A stretch of DNA of 64,000 nt, taken from NCBI GenBank assembly GCA_001414485.1, contig LLEY01000070.1:247832-311831 (forward strand), given 5' to 3'. This document shows positions 1 to 9,730 of the stretch, piece by piece (position 1 is the first letter of the stretch; every line of letters begins with the position of its first letter). A model generated the notes under the pieces. It saw only the letters and a program-made list of their open reading frames with translations. It was not told where the DNA came from and made no database searches. The DNA is from Calycina herbarum (taxonomy: Eukaryota > Ascomycota > Leotiomycetes > Helotiales > Pezizellaceae). Both the position numbers and the translations under genes were made by a program.

Positions 1-668
1 ACATATAATTTCTTTTTTTCAAGTCCTGCCTTCTTTATGTCTCTCTCTGATACCATGTAGGATTTTCCACCATAGTTGTCGTGTACTTCAACTAACAATA
101 AAATTGTTCAAGGAGGTCTAGGATAACTGGTGCAAGAGTTCCGCTGTGAGCAGGAAGACATGGAAAATAAAATTTTCGTCACACGGGCTGAGGTGATTGT
201 AAATGTTGCCATTTCACATTTTGACTCTCGAACAGACACAAAGATGCATTCTGGCGATGAGTGCGCAATTCCCTATCCTGGTTGAGTTTTATTTTTCTTT
301 GAGATTTGATAGCTGTCTCGAGAATGTCACGGGGCCCATGTCCAGAATAATCCATTGTGTTTAGTGTTGACTCAGTATTCTATTTTTGCAACACTGATTG
401 TTCCTTGAGTTTTGTTCTCATCAACATTGTTGTTTTGGAACTCAGCGCTCCCTGTCAAGGGGTCGAAACTTCAGTATCATTACAACTTTGCGGAAGTTTC
501 GAAACAGGATAGCTAGATCTTGAATATCAAAGCTGATTTTCCCATTTGCTATCATTTACAATTCTCTAGTTCTTCGTCTCAGCTCAACGCAACTGCCACT
601 TCCCTTCAACCACCAACCAATATACCCTGAATCTTGAAGCCAATCCACTTGACAGTATACTCAATATT
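1..668. other. Intergenic, no gene seen
   Basis: Normal base composition with CpA present, so not RIP-mutated. No long reading frame, RNA gene or repeat is visible. The last 100 bases are C- and T-rich with several CAAC/CCAAC runs, as expected just upstream of a fungal transcription unit, and probably serve as promoter or leader for the gene that follows. Confidence 0.5.
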
Positions 669-1350
669 ATGGAGCCTTCACCTAACTCCAATCCCTAACA
701 GAGACTCAAAACATCATACTTGAGTTTAGGTATACTCCGCAGAGCAACATACTTGTTCTTCGGCAGATCGGCACACATGCACCACTGGAATCTGAGACGG
801 CAGGCTCGACAAATCTTATGACAAGACTTCAACCGCTTTCTGTCGATACCAGTAACGAGGACCTCCCCCGTGTAAGTTTTGACGCTGAACTTGACCATCT
901 AGCAGTAAGTAAAACCTTACTATAATCGAAAACCCCGACTTGCAACTGACTTTTACTTTGCTGCCACAGGTTGAAATACTACCGAATCAAATACCCTGGG
1001 GCGTCAATACGGTGATATTCGAGAAGATAGTCGAAAAGATTCGAGAGCATCTCAACCCAGTTTTGACAAATGTCCAACAAGTCCGGGCCATATTCCAATT
1101 CTCGGCAAGTTGGGCAGAAGATCTCGACGGTCAAGTTCGCGATTCCTTACATGGTGACATCTCAACCGTTTTTGTTTTCCGCATATCGGGAACGTTAGAT
1201 ATCTGGGTTCGAAATGTGGGATCTCGACCTGATAATGCAACGTTGCAACCTATTGAAGAAATGCTGAGGACTAAACTTGCAGAATTGGTACGTCGAGTCT
1301 GGTCAATTAGGGCGTTTGTTTTTCACGCGGGATTGGAAAGGAATGCCTAG
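669..1350 (+). pseudogene. 2EXR-like protein gene, start unclear, probably decayed
   Basis: Two exons can be read. The first is open from about 696 to 904 and ends in a canonical donor (GTAAGT at 905). The second runs 970-1350 after a CACAG acceptor, giving a 65-base phase-0 intron. Just before the intron the product reads LPRVSFDAELDHLA, like the 'F-P-x-x-D-T-L' strand of 2EXR-domain proteins. Exon 2 contains GDISTVFVFRISGTLDIWV, which matches GHDISTALIFKEPGKLNIGI in the gene at 1958-2761, and the intron sits at the same place in both. The only nearby ATG (669) is out of frame with the rest of exon 1: the frame stops at a TAA ten codons on, and the coding frame has its own stop just upstream. 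Either a one-base frameshift has broken the N-terminus, or a 5' exon was missed (cctaac...taacag before 695 could be an acceptor). The KLPxE-type N-terminal motif is absent. Function of the family is unknown. Confidence 0.5.
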
Positions 1351-1957
1351 CTAGTTGTTGCGACTAACCAGTAAAATGAATCTAGTGGCACATTGCCCCC
1401 TCTTAAGTTTCATATTTTTCTTACCTGGCTGAACACTGTATCTTTATTAATAAATGCCAACGTGGGGTAAGCAAACACTTTCTCACATGAAGTGAAAAAT
1501 AGCACATGGAGAAATGCTTTCTTGCTTGTTTTCTGGGCCAAATTCAAGATTTATTTGATCTTAATACTCTCATCCTTATTCATTCATCAAATTCCCATGT
1601 TTCAATTATCTATTTCTTCGCTTCCCTTTCGATCTTTGCACAGTTCATATGGCACACATGTGACACAAGGGACCACAGCATGGAAAAAAGTGCTTTATAC
1701 ACTCAACTAGACTCTGTTCAGTTTGTATATATCGTTTCATCGATCCGAGACTAAGTGGAATGTACTCGGAGTTTCTATGAAGATATTTCACCGTATCATC
1801 ACTTCTTCAAATAATCTTCAGTCCCCTTAGAAATACGACTATATTAAGCGCCTCTCCATTGCAAGTTATCGTTACTTGTCGTTTCAGCTCGATATTCTCT
1901 AATCGAGTGATTTGACCAGATTCCACTGAAATCGATTCCCGCCCAAAACTCTAGAAG
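1351..1957. other. Intergenic, no gene seen
   Basis: Two overlapping open frames around 1492-1754 (72 and 82 codons) have low-complexity hydrophobic translations and no splice or family support. They are taken as chance. The 100 bases before 1958 hold the presumed promoter of the next gene; no clear TATA box. Confidence 0.45.
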
Positions 1958-2761
1958 ATGTATTCAATTTCCAAGCTTCAGCCGGGCCTTCATTCCTTGC
2001 TTGCTAAATGTGGCTTCCCACCCGAAGTCCGCAGTAAAATCCAGCAAGCAATGTATCCCGAACGAGCAACAACGCTATACTTCTGGGATGAAAACCTGCA
2101 GAATTTTCAAACCCACATTGATAGAGATATAGCAGCTGCTCGTGAGAGAGAGAGGACAGAGTGGAGGCCAGCAATGGTCAGGCATCAACTGTTCTTTTAC
2201 TATGGCACAACCCTCCTAAGACTACGCTTTGACCAAAGAACAGATAGCATCGCCGTAAGTAAAGCTTCGATGAACCAAAATGTAAATGAATGGCGTCGCT
2301 GATACTTGATTTGACCGCTCTAGATTGTACTACCCCAAAATTCCTCGCCCACAGCCACGTTCGATTTTTTACACACGTGGTTTTGGTACCATCTCAATCC
2401 CGATTTGAAAAATGCACCACAAATACAGTCAGTAAAACAATTTGATCCTGCCTGGGCAACAATCCATGACGTATTTTGTGGCGAGTTAGGGCATGACATC
2501 TCAACTGCTCTTATATTCAAAGAACCAGGGAAGCTCAATATAGGTATCGGGTTTAAAGGGGTTCAACCGGGTGATGAGAAGTTGGGAGGTCTCAAGGTTG
2601 GAGTCCAAGGATATCTCAAAGAAGCCTCGGATAGGAAATGGGAGGTTGAGGATGTTTTCTGTATGGAAGAATTGCTGGCAATACTTGACTGGCGCACGCT
2701 TGCGAGCGAAAGGGTTATGGGTTCCGGCATATTGAAGCTTGGGAAAAATTTACTACTATAG
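1958..2761 (+). CDS. Hypothetical protein, 2EXR-like paralogue of the upstream gene
   Basis: Two exons, 1958-2254 and 2324-2761, joined across a 69-base intron (donor GTAAGT at 2255, acceptor CTAG ending 2323) at phase 0, give 244 residues. The join is supported because both flanking frames run on without stops and the paralogue at 669-1350 has its intron in the same place, right after RFDQRTDSIA here and SFDAELDHLA there. The conserved half lies after the intron: an aromatic stretch (residues about 110-125, TFDFLHTWFWYHLNP), then GHDISTALIF near 165 and a Gly/Lys-rich strand. There is no signal peptide, membrane segment or catalytic motif. I infer a tandem duplication with the upstream copy; this one looks intact. 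The 2EXR link rests on the short FDxxxDxxA strand only, and the biochemical role is unknown. Confidence 0.6.
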
Positions 2762-3560
2762 TGTGTTCTAAGGCCGAGGGAGGTTACTAAGAGGGACTAG
2801 TTTTGTGTAGACTACTATGTTGGCGTGCGAAAACATAATCAGTCTCTTCAAATATTGCAGCTGCTCTTGTGTAGCCAGTTGAATGGAAAGGAAGTCCTCT
2901 AACTTGCATCAATGATACTGATAGAACTGAAGGAAAGTTACCAGAGTAGGGAGAGGCATATGAGAGAAACCTAAATCCCGAAAGAACCACGAGTTTGAGT
3001 GCACGACGTTTCATCTCATGATAGGAGCGATTGATTCCACAGCCATTCGAATGTTACCCCCTTTGACCAAATCCATCTTTAAAGAATTATCTCCTTGCAC
3101 AAGTAGACAACTCGCTACCCAAACACCTTCCTCTTCAACAACCTTCCAACCTTCTAACCCGCAACGATCGGAGATGGTGGATTTCTTCCAAAAACTAGAG
3201 TTTTCCCACAAGGCCAACCGTGGAGTCTCCGCCATAGTGGGCAGAACTTCCTAGTAGGTAATTCACACCAACTCAGCAACAGACAACACACTCACAGAGT
3301 TTCTTCATAGATCAAGATCAAGCATCGCCTAAACGATATCCACTACAAACAACCATGGCTTCTTTCAAATCAACACCCTTGACCAGATCGACGGCTGGCA
3401 CGGAGGAAACCCAAATTTCTGGCCGATTAGAGACAAATTCAAATCAGAGTGGGCGGCAGCAGTGACAAGGTGTATCTTCTATAATCTTGCCGAGATGGCA
3501 AACGCGTGTAAAATCCATCTATGGTTTCGAAACAAGGCATAGATTGCTCAATTATTGTGA
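2762..3560 (+). other. Possible decayed coding region, unidentified
   Basis: A 78-codon frame at 3018-3254 ends at a TAG directly before GTAGGTAATT, a donor-like sequence. Further on, a second frame with no ATG (about 3322-3465) reads protein-like, including the Trp/Asn/Pro-rich stretch DQIDGWHGGNPNFWPIRDKF, then a donor-like AAGGTGTATC. The two may be exons of one gene that has lost its reading frame. I do not recognise the family. Minus-strand frames over the same bases (2787-3014, 3011-3235) look like shadows. Low confidence that anything here is expressed. Confidence 0.25.
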
Positions 3561-3830
3561 GGTTGAGGGCAAGAATAGTATGCGAAGCCAGTGGTCTATT
3601 ATTGGAGGGGAGCTTGTTGTATGCGTGAAAGAAATGGTGAGGAAACTCGCATGGTGCTTTTCGAAGACAAATTGGAGGCTTGTTAACTTTGGAGCTTGCT
3701 GCTTGCGTGGAAGAGATGGGGAGAAGACTTGGATGCTCTCCAAATAGAAATTGGTGGCGTCTTAGGGTTGGCTTTAAGGTAGAGCTTCAGTGCGGGGAGC
3801 TGTTTTGCCTCGCTCATGGATGACTTCAAC
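3561..3830 (+). repeat. Degenerate internal tandem repeat in former coding DNA
   Basis: The stretch starting ggagcttgttgtatgcgtga (about 3607) recurs diverged as ggagcttgctgcttgcgtgg (about 3691), followed in both by a run of about 30 similar bases. Translated, the units read ELVVCVKEMVRKLAWCFS and, in another frame, ELAACVEEMGRRLGCS. Two copies of one ancestral peptide now lie in different frames, so the host gene was broken by a frameshift after duplication. A weaker third unit may start near 3760. Confidence 0.4.
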
Positions 3831-4410
3831 TTTTGGAGATAGTACAAGTTACTTTCCCAAAGATATTCACAGGTACTTGTAAAGGGAAATGATGCCAAGG
3901 CCACTTGTAGGTTTTCTCAAAGGATAGGAAAGAGAAAAGAGAGCGAATAAAGGAGATTATGGTATCTTAGCTTTGAGTTGGAGCCCTAAATCGAGTCCTG
4001 AAAAAAGTGCAATGGAGAAGAAAGCAAAAGTGGATAAAAACTACATTTTTGGTAGGTTTGCGTAAGTCTTGCTGTATTGTCAGCTATGTAACACCATTAA
4101 GGCTGACTCTGTAGTAGTGATCCCAGTGTCCATATCAACCTTCCACTTGAATTCAGAATCGTCCATCAGCATAGTGCGTACCGTTTCATTTCCCATCAAA
4201 GCCTTGGGCGGCTCATACCCCTTTACCGTACTGCTGCTGCCTCGGTCTATCATGCCCTCACCAAGTATTTTGCATGTTGTCAACAAAAACTCGCATATCC
4301 GAAAAGAAGCAAACTAGGGGGGTTGTCGAGCGCGAACTTCGAGGGAAACGACCCCAGTGGTATTTTGATGCCATATCCGATCGTGAGAAAGAGTCGTAAA
4401 AGTTCGAAAC
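3831..4410. other. Intergenic, 3' side of dim1
   Basis: No supported gene. The opposed frames at 4069-4317 (plus) and 4080-4286 (minus) overlap almost completely and match nothing I know; at most one could be real. Composition is normal, without RIP. Confidence 0.4.
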
Positions 4411-4989
4411 CTAGTAACGATAGCGTGTGGAGTAATCCTTGGGGCTGATAACCAAACCACGTCCCTTCTTCGCGCCACGATAGATTGTCTCGAGAATATC
4501 GATGAGCTCCTGCTTGTCCTCGAGCACCCAGTTCAACTTGTTGTTGTTTCCCGTTCCAAAATCACACATCATATGCTTATTTCGGAAGAAGAACATGATC
4601 GTCATCGGGTCGTAAAGTTCTGCAAAGCAAAAGTCAGCGGCGAAATGGAAAGGGGTAGACTTTGAAATGCGCTTTGCACGATCAAAGCCAAGATGAAGTA
4701 CTAACCGTACATCTGCTTGAAGTCAGGTACTTCCTCCAAATCACAAACTACACAGCAACGTTAGCATACTCCTCATATCTTCTGGGAAATCACAAGGCTA
4801 CTACTGACCATAGATCACGGCAAAGTTCTTGACGCGGTCGGCGATCTTGTAGAGAACCTCGTCTTGTCGCATGCAGTCTTGATCGTAGTCTCGTCCGAAT
4901 CGAATAACCACAAGGCGCTCCTCTTCGTTCATGATGGCTTGGTCGACGTGCCATCCTGTTCGCAGGTGGGGGAGAACAACGGAACCCAT
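4411..4989 (-). CDS. dim1: Dim1 / TXNL4A, U5 snRNP thioredoxin-fold protein
   Basis: Three exons on the minus strand (4989-4809, 4747-4706, 4619-4411) with introns of 61 and 86 bases encode 143 residues, the usual length of Dim1 (about 142). Recognition is direct. The N-terminus reads LPHLRTGWHVDQAI, followed by VVIRFGRDYDQDC, then KNFAVIYVCDLEEVPDFKQM across the first splice, MFFFRNKHMMCDFGTGNNNK, and the C-terminus PKDYSTRYRY. The 42-base middle exon is needed to restore the frame and gives the family's conserved VPDFxxMY. Dim1 has a thioredoxin fold without a redox CxxC pair. It is a stable part of the U5 snRNP and U4/U6.U5 tri-snRNP, needed for B-complex assembly and cell-cycle progression in yeasts. 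It is nuclear, essential and constitutive. The divergent gene at 5370 lies 380 bases away and is unrelated in function. All key stretches are present. Confidence 0.96.
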
Positions 4990-5369
4990 GATGAGTATGA
5001 GGTCGGAACTTCAAGGCTCGTGAGACTGAGATGTAGTTTGGGGCTTGAGAGATTAGTTGGGTTGTGTTATGTGCGATGCGATCGAGGTATCTTGAGTACT
5101 GGCTTGGTGTTGTGGTTCTTGGATGGTGGTTGAGTCCTCAATATGGTGGGGGAAACTTCTAGCCTGATGTGCTGTCTGAGGAATCAACGCAGTCCCACTT
5201 ATTTTAGAGGTTAATTCTTTGTTATCGGTACGATGAAGGGAGACTTTTCTCTATTGTTTTTTATTGTTTTATTGTTTTAAACCCTTAACAAACTTTCAAT
5301 TTGTCTATAAGGTACGGCTGCATTTCTGTCATAAATTCCATCAACCTCCAAGACTATAATTATCCAATC
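4990..5369. promoter_or_regulatory. Shared divergent promoter region (dim1 / 2EXR gene)
   Basis: The 380 bases between the dim1 start (minus) and the ATG at 5370 (plus) must contain both promoters and leaders. A T-rich tract with ttttattgttttattgtttt lies at about 5257-5277, upstream of the plus-strand gene. No TATA box is certain. The placement is inferred from gene arrangement. Confidence 0.45.
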
Positions 5370-6098
5370 ATGGGAAATTCTAATTCTAATCAGCAAACCA
5401 AGTTACCCGTAGAGGTTCTACGACAGGTGTGCCAAAACTCTTTCGTTCCACGAACACTCATTTTCCGTTGCCGAAAGTTTTGGGGTACACCAATCGGACC
5501 TGCAGGCGGTTTCGAGTTCCTTGGACCCAAGGAGCCTCTGCCAACTCGCGAGATTTGCCAGGACAGTAGACTCGAAACAGATCGATATTATAGGACGCTT
5601 TCAGTAGGTCCTTCACCTCTCCCCATTCTCTTCAACCCAGAGATCGACACTCTGGCTTTGAGATGTGATTGTGATGAAGCCGATGCTTTCGTCAGCGATT
5701 CGATGAAGACGTTGAGAGATCTTCTTCATCGAGACTACGAGAACCTGGCGCTAACACAAACAATTGCAGTAGGGAATGTTAGATGGAAATCTTCAGGTGG
5801 AACACCAGGAGTCTGGGACAGTATTGTCCTACGTTATTTTGAGGCATCTCTTAAAGACGGTTTTCGAAATCTCTCCAAGCTTATCCTGGTAAGACCTTTC
5901 GAGCCCGAAATAATGTATGGCTGTTTGGGACCATTTACTGTTGAAGATTCGCTCTCGACTGAAGAAGGGAGAGACATCTGTAGACGACAAATCCGACAGA
6001 TGTTCGAGGCTCTGAGAGAAGAAGACCCAGGAGTGAAAGTTCCTGAAGTCATTATTCTCGATCCTGACGATCTAGAGGCTCCCAATCTCGGTCTGTAG
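5370..6098 (+). CDS. 2EXR-domain-like protein, intact
   Basis: A single exon of 242 residues. The frame is open further upstream, but the first ATG is at 5370. The N-terminus MGNSNSNQ fits the N-myristoylation pattern (Gly2, Ser6), so membrane attachment is possible. Residues 10-15 read KLPVEV, the opening of the 2EXR fold (KLPxElrxxIW). Residues about 58-65 (TREICQDSR) correspond to the family's 'xxHTCRESR' strand, and about 85-96 (ILFNPEIDTLAL) to the F-P-x-x-D-T-L strand. The C-terminus (GRDICRRQIRQMFEALRE, then IILDPDDLEAPNL) matches both broken relatives at 7160-7914 and 38535-39298. It is the only complete single-exon family member seen here. 2EXR proteins are greatly expanded in filamentous ascomycetes; their biochemical role is not established. 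No catalytic residues are apparent. Confidence 0.72.
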   Translation: MGNSNSNQQTKLPVEVLRQVCQNSFVPRTLIFRCRKFWGTPIGPAGGFEFLGPKEPLPTREICQDSRLETDRYYRTLSVGPSPLPILFNPEIDTLALRCDCDEADAFVSDSMKTLRDLLHRDYENLALTQTIAVGNVRWKSSGGTPGVWDSIVLRYFEASLKDGFRNLSKLILVRPFEPEIMYGCLGPFTVEDSLSTEEGRDICRRQIRQMFEALREEDPGVKVPEVIILDPDDLEAPNLGL

Positions 6099-7159
6099 TG
6101 GCTAACCGGCACTATATGCTGAATGGTTCAGTATTGCGATCCATAATCTAGTATCAGATAAGTTTATGATTTGTTCTAAGCTAGCTAAAATTTGATCTAG
6201 AATAATCTCTCCCCTCCGCTTCACTCGCCCAGGCGGCGCGCACCCCCCTTCCACCTTTAAATAAAAATCGCATTCTAAACAACAATTCCAATATCCAGTG
6301 TAACTACTTTTCAGCACGTTTGTATACCTAAATTCTATTTTTCCCCCCTATGATAATCAGTACCATCCCAAAACATGCAAAGCAGCCGTCAATTCTTTAA
6401 AGTGTTTACTTTAATACTTGACCAGTTTTCTTCACAAATTCTTACACGCTAAGTCACTATAACATATAAACCTCCAGATTGAGCACAACTTCGTGTATAG
6501 AGGTAGGAGATGACTTATCTATAAACAAGCAATTACTTGAGCTGGAGCGAATTTGTTTTTCTATTGAACCATAATAAATATCTCGCCTAAAACTTGAGAG
6601 ATCATAGCGGACGACAAAAGCTCGTTGTTTCAACTTTCTAGTACGATTAATTCTTACTCTAAATACCAGGTTAATACTCTAAATTCCAATAAGAGCTATT
6701 GGGAGGTACGAACCTGAACTAACTACTGCCGCTTTAAATGTTCGTTGCGAGATATATACTTAATTCTACTTACATCGAAAGTGACCTACTCCTCGTGCAA
6801 ACTTGAAGTTACTATCGGAAGTCCAATTTTTTAGAAATTGCTTTCTAAACCCGAACAATTGAACAAACTAACTTTATGACCTGTTTAGTTGTTGCCGCTA
6901 GTTTCTCTGGTATGGAAGTGGTTAGTCTTCCAAAGTTTCTTGTACACATAAAGAAAGAAATGTATGAGGCGATATCGACCACTTGAATTGTTTATAAACA
7001 ACTCTCTAACAACCCTCAAAGCACCCCGCAATTGCAATGCTAAACATCATTATGTTTCTCTAAACAGAATGCACTTCAAAAGCATAAATATTACTGTAAT
7101 ATCCCTCTGAAAGCTCTCATCAGATCATCCACTATAACACACCTTATACACAGATAGCC
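6099..7159. other. Intergenic, AT-rich, no gene seen
   Basis: About 1 kb of AT-rich DNA with CpA still common, so not strongly RIP-mutated. No open frame with a family match on either strand. A short C-run (cacccccc) occurs near 6240. Confidence 0.45.
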
Positions 7160-7914
7160 TAAAACATCACATAAAATCAAGGAAATAGATATCAATCAGA
7201 GGAACCCCCCGGCGAAGGGGAGCCAAGAAACGCCGGATGAGGTTCAAGTTTCTAAGCCTGAGATACTCATTGCTCAAATGAACTTTTTAGGAAGGAAACC
7301 TCTAGGCACTTACAAACTTGTTGCACCATATCCGTTAGTGCTGCCTTATTTAGTCGCCAAAAAGGGGTACGAGATGAACTACGCACGAGACATATTAGCT
7401 ATAAGTCCAAAACCAAACCAGCTACTCCCAAAAGCGTGGGGTGGAAAATGGTGTAAAAAGCTTGATATCTTACTAGGATTAAAGGCATACATATATACGC
7501 AAGAAACTACTCCCTGGATGATTGATATAAGAAAACTTGCGCTGGGATACGCAATTTGGCCCACGGATGATATTGTTAGTGGTTATAATGCCTCGTTTCG
7601 AGACGAATTTGAAGAACAACTGAAAGAAGTTGCTCCGCTTAAATGAAGAACTCGATGAGCTTATACTAGTACTCCCTCGCTATCCATCATCCTATTTGCG
7701 TGAGTCCAGGTCAGGACCCACCCAAGACCTGGGCGAGAACGCACTGTGCACTAGGGGAGCGGAAGGTATTGCTCTATGTCAACGCGAGATAGAAAATATG
7801 TTTACGAAATTCGAATGTTTCGATCGCTCCGTACCCGATGGTTTTAAAGCTCCTAAACTTCTCATTTTCCAACATAACGACCCACGAGCTCCCGATTTTC
7901 CGGATTTTTACTAA
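7160..7914 (+). pseudogene. 2EXR-family pseudogene (frameshift near 7625-7645)
   Basis: A frame open from about 7160 to 7646 contains DILLGLKAYIY and LALGYAIWPTDD. These align with DIVKGLRGFLRIV and LALGNATWPTNDPD in the pseudogene at 38535-39298. The homologous continuation (LNEELDELILVLPRYP, then GENALCTRGAEGIALCQREI and PRAPDFPDFY) lies in a different frame at 7630-7914, so a single-base indel around 7625-7645 broke the gene. The KLPTE N-terminal half is not recognisable. There is no RIP signature in the body, so it was not killed by RIP. Homology to the 38.5 kb copy extends past the stop codon to about 8195. Confidence 0.75.
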
Positions 7915-7979
7915 GGAGAGACTCTCGGTCCAGATTACACTAGAGATTAGTAAACTCCCAAATCTCCTTTATTACCTCT

Positions 7980-8096
7980 TATGAATACCTCTACTCCCTC
8001 TTATCAACTAAATAAAACCCTTATAAATACCTCTACTAAATACCTCTACTCCCTCTTATTAACTAAATAAAAATTATTTAAACACTTATAAATCAC
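7980..8096. repeat. Two-copy tandem repeat of about 54 bases
   Basis: The string aatacctctactccctctta is followed by t(c/t)aactaaataaaa, first from 7984 and again from about 8039, with aataaaa or aaattat spacers. It lies between the pseudogene stop and the RIP island. In the homologous 38.5-39.5 kb copy the region is present once, so the tandem duplication arose in this copy. Confidence 0.55.
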
Positions 8097-8199
8097 TCGT
8101 CTCTCTATCTTAAAAATCAACTATCTCGCTCTACTATAAAAACTTGAAAAACAAACCGAGGCAAATTATAATAATTCTTTCTTCTACGGAATTTATTAC

Positions 8200-8700
8200 T
8201 TATTATCTCCTGTATTTAATAGTACCTAAGATAATTATTATCTTTGGTTTTTATAAAATATATAAAGTAAGCTATTAATTATTTAGAATATTTACGTTAT
8301 ACTTAACTACTTTTCTTTATATACTTTAATAAAATATTATATATAAGTACTTAGCTGAAGCGAGTAGTTCTAGTACGATATATAAGATAATTCTAATACT
8401 ATTCTATTTAACGAATAAATACTCTTATATAGACTAGAGTTAAAATTTTATTTTTCTATTAAACTATAAATTATATCTTACTTAATACCTTAGGTATTTT
8501 ATCTAAGAGATTATTATTATACTTATAATAGACGATAACTGTATTATTCTAGCTCTCTAGTTTAATTTATATTTACTTAGTCTAAGTACTTTAAGATAAT
8601 TAAAATTAGATTAAGAAGTTAGATTAAAACTTTTAATAGTATTATTATTATTCTTATACTACGTAGGCTATAAGCTAAGCTCTAAGAGTAAATAGTATAT
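8200..8700. other. RIP-mutated AT-rich DNA, left edge of the island
   Basis: From about 8200 CpA and TpG nearly vanish and TpA becomes frequent, the dinucleotide result of RIP. No open frame survives. It is probably the 3' untranslated end of the minus-strand LINE to the right, or unrelated decayed repeat. No terminal poly(T) or target duplication can be fixed. Confidence 0.5.
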
Positions 8701-9491
8701 CTTCTATTCTAGTTTATAAAGCCTTTTAGCTTATTCTCCGTCGCTTTTTAAGCTTTCTCTTAAGCGTATAACTCTCTTTTCCAGGTTCTACTACTGTCTA
8801 TTTAGAGCTCGTCTCTCTAACTTAGTAATATAAAAGGTAGTAGGTTAAAGTATCTAACTACTAAAGTATTTATTAGTAGTATAAGAGCTATAAGTATACC
8901 TACTATCTCTAGCGCTTCTTAAGCGTCTTCTTAGAACTGCCTAAGCCTAGGCCTTACCTTTTAGTACGCCTTAGCTACCTCCTCCTCTTCCTCTCTCTCT
9001 CTTACCTCCTCCTTATTCTCCTCTCTATCTTCCTCTAGTAATTCTAGCGCGAGCCTATACTTCTAGAGTCTTCCTAGCCCTAGTAGCTAAGTAGTAATCC
9101 TCGGCGCTAGCTTTCTATTTACTAGCGCCTCTCTTAGATCTCTAAGGTCTCTGATCCGCTTTCTAAGAGCTCTTATAAGCGCTTCTCTCTTCTATAGAAT
9201 CTTATAATAAAACAGTATAAGATACTCTACTATCTCTCTACCTCCTACGTATATATACTATAGTATAAGCTAGTCTAGTACTTTTCTTAAGAAGAGAAAG
9301 GTGTTAAGCTCTATTACTCTCGTTCGTGCTTATATAAGTAGCGAGCTCTTTGCTTTAGTAAATCTCTTATATATCTTCCGTAGCTTCTAATCGTCGAGGT
9401 CTGCCTCGTCTAATACTTCTATATACTATATAGAGTTCTTCTTCTAAGTTCTCTTCTTCTAGGCTTCTAGACGCTTTCTTTATTCTTCGAG

Positions 9492-9496
9492 CGTAG
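9492..9496. repeat. Left target-site duplication of element E (cgtag)
   Basis: Five bases, cgtag, directly before the 5' LTR are repeated at 15537-15541 directly after the 3' LTR. Confidence 0.85.
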
Positions 9497-9730
9497 TATT
9501 ACGGCGCTGGTCCGTAACACGTGATTCTCGGTCCTACACGTGACCGTCAGAGCCGCAACGCTTGGACGGATTTATAACGAGATTAAAGGCTCTTTATAGT
9601 TAGTAGGAATACCTCTTTTTCGTAGAGTATATATTCCGTATTCCCTCGTTCTTAGAACTATAGCTTTAAATTCTCGAATATATATATATATATACTCTTA
9701 TACCTTTACCTTTAGATATAGATCGTGATA
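9497..9730 (+). repeat. 5' LTR of element E
   Basis: 234 bases, beginning tattacgg (from TGTTACGG) and ending cgtgata (from CGTGACA), so the termini were inverted repeats before RIP. It carries CACGTG at 9518-9523 and 9537-9542 and a TA-dinucleotide run near 9680. Confidence 0.88.
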
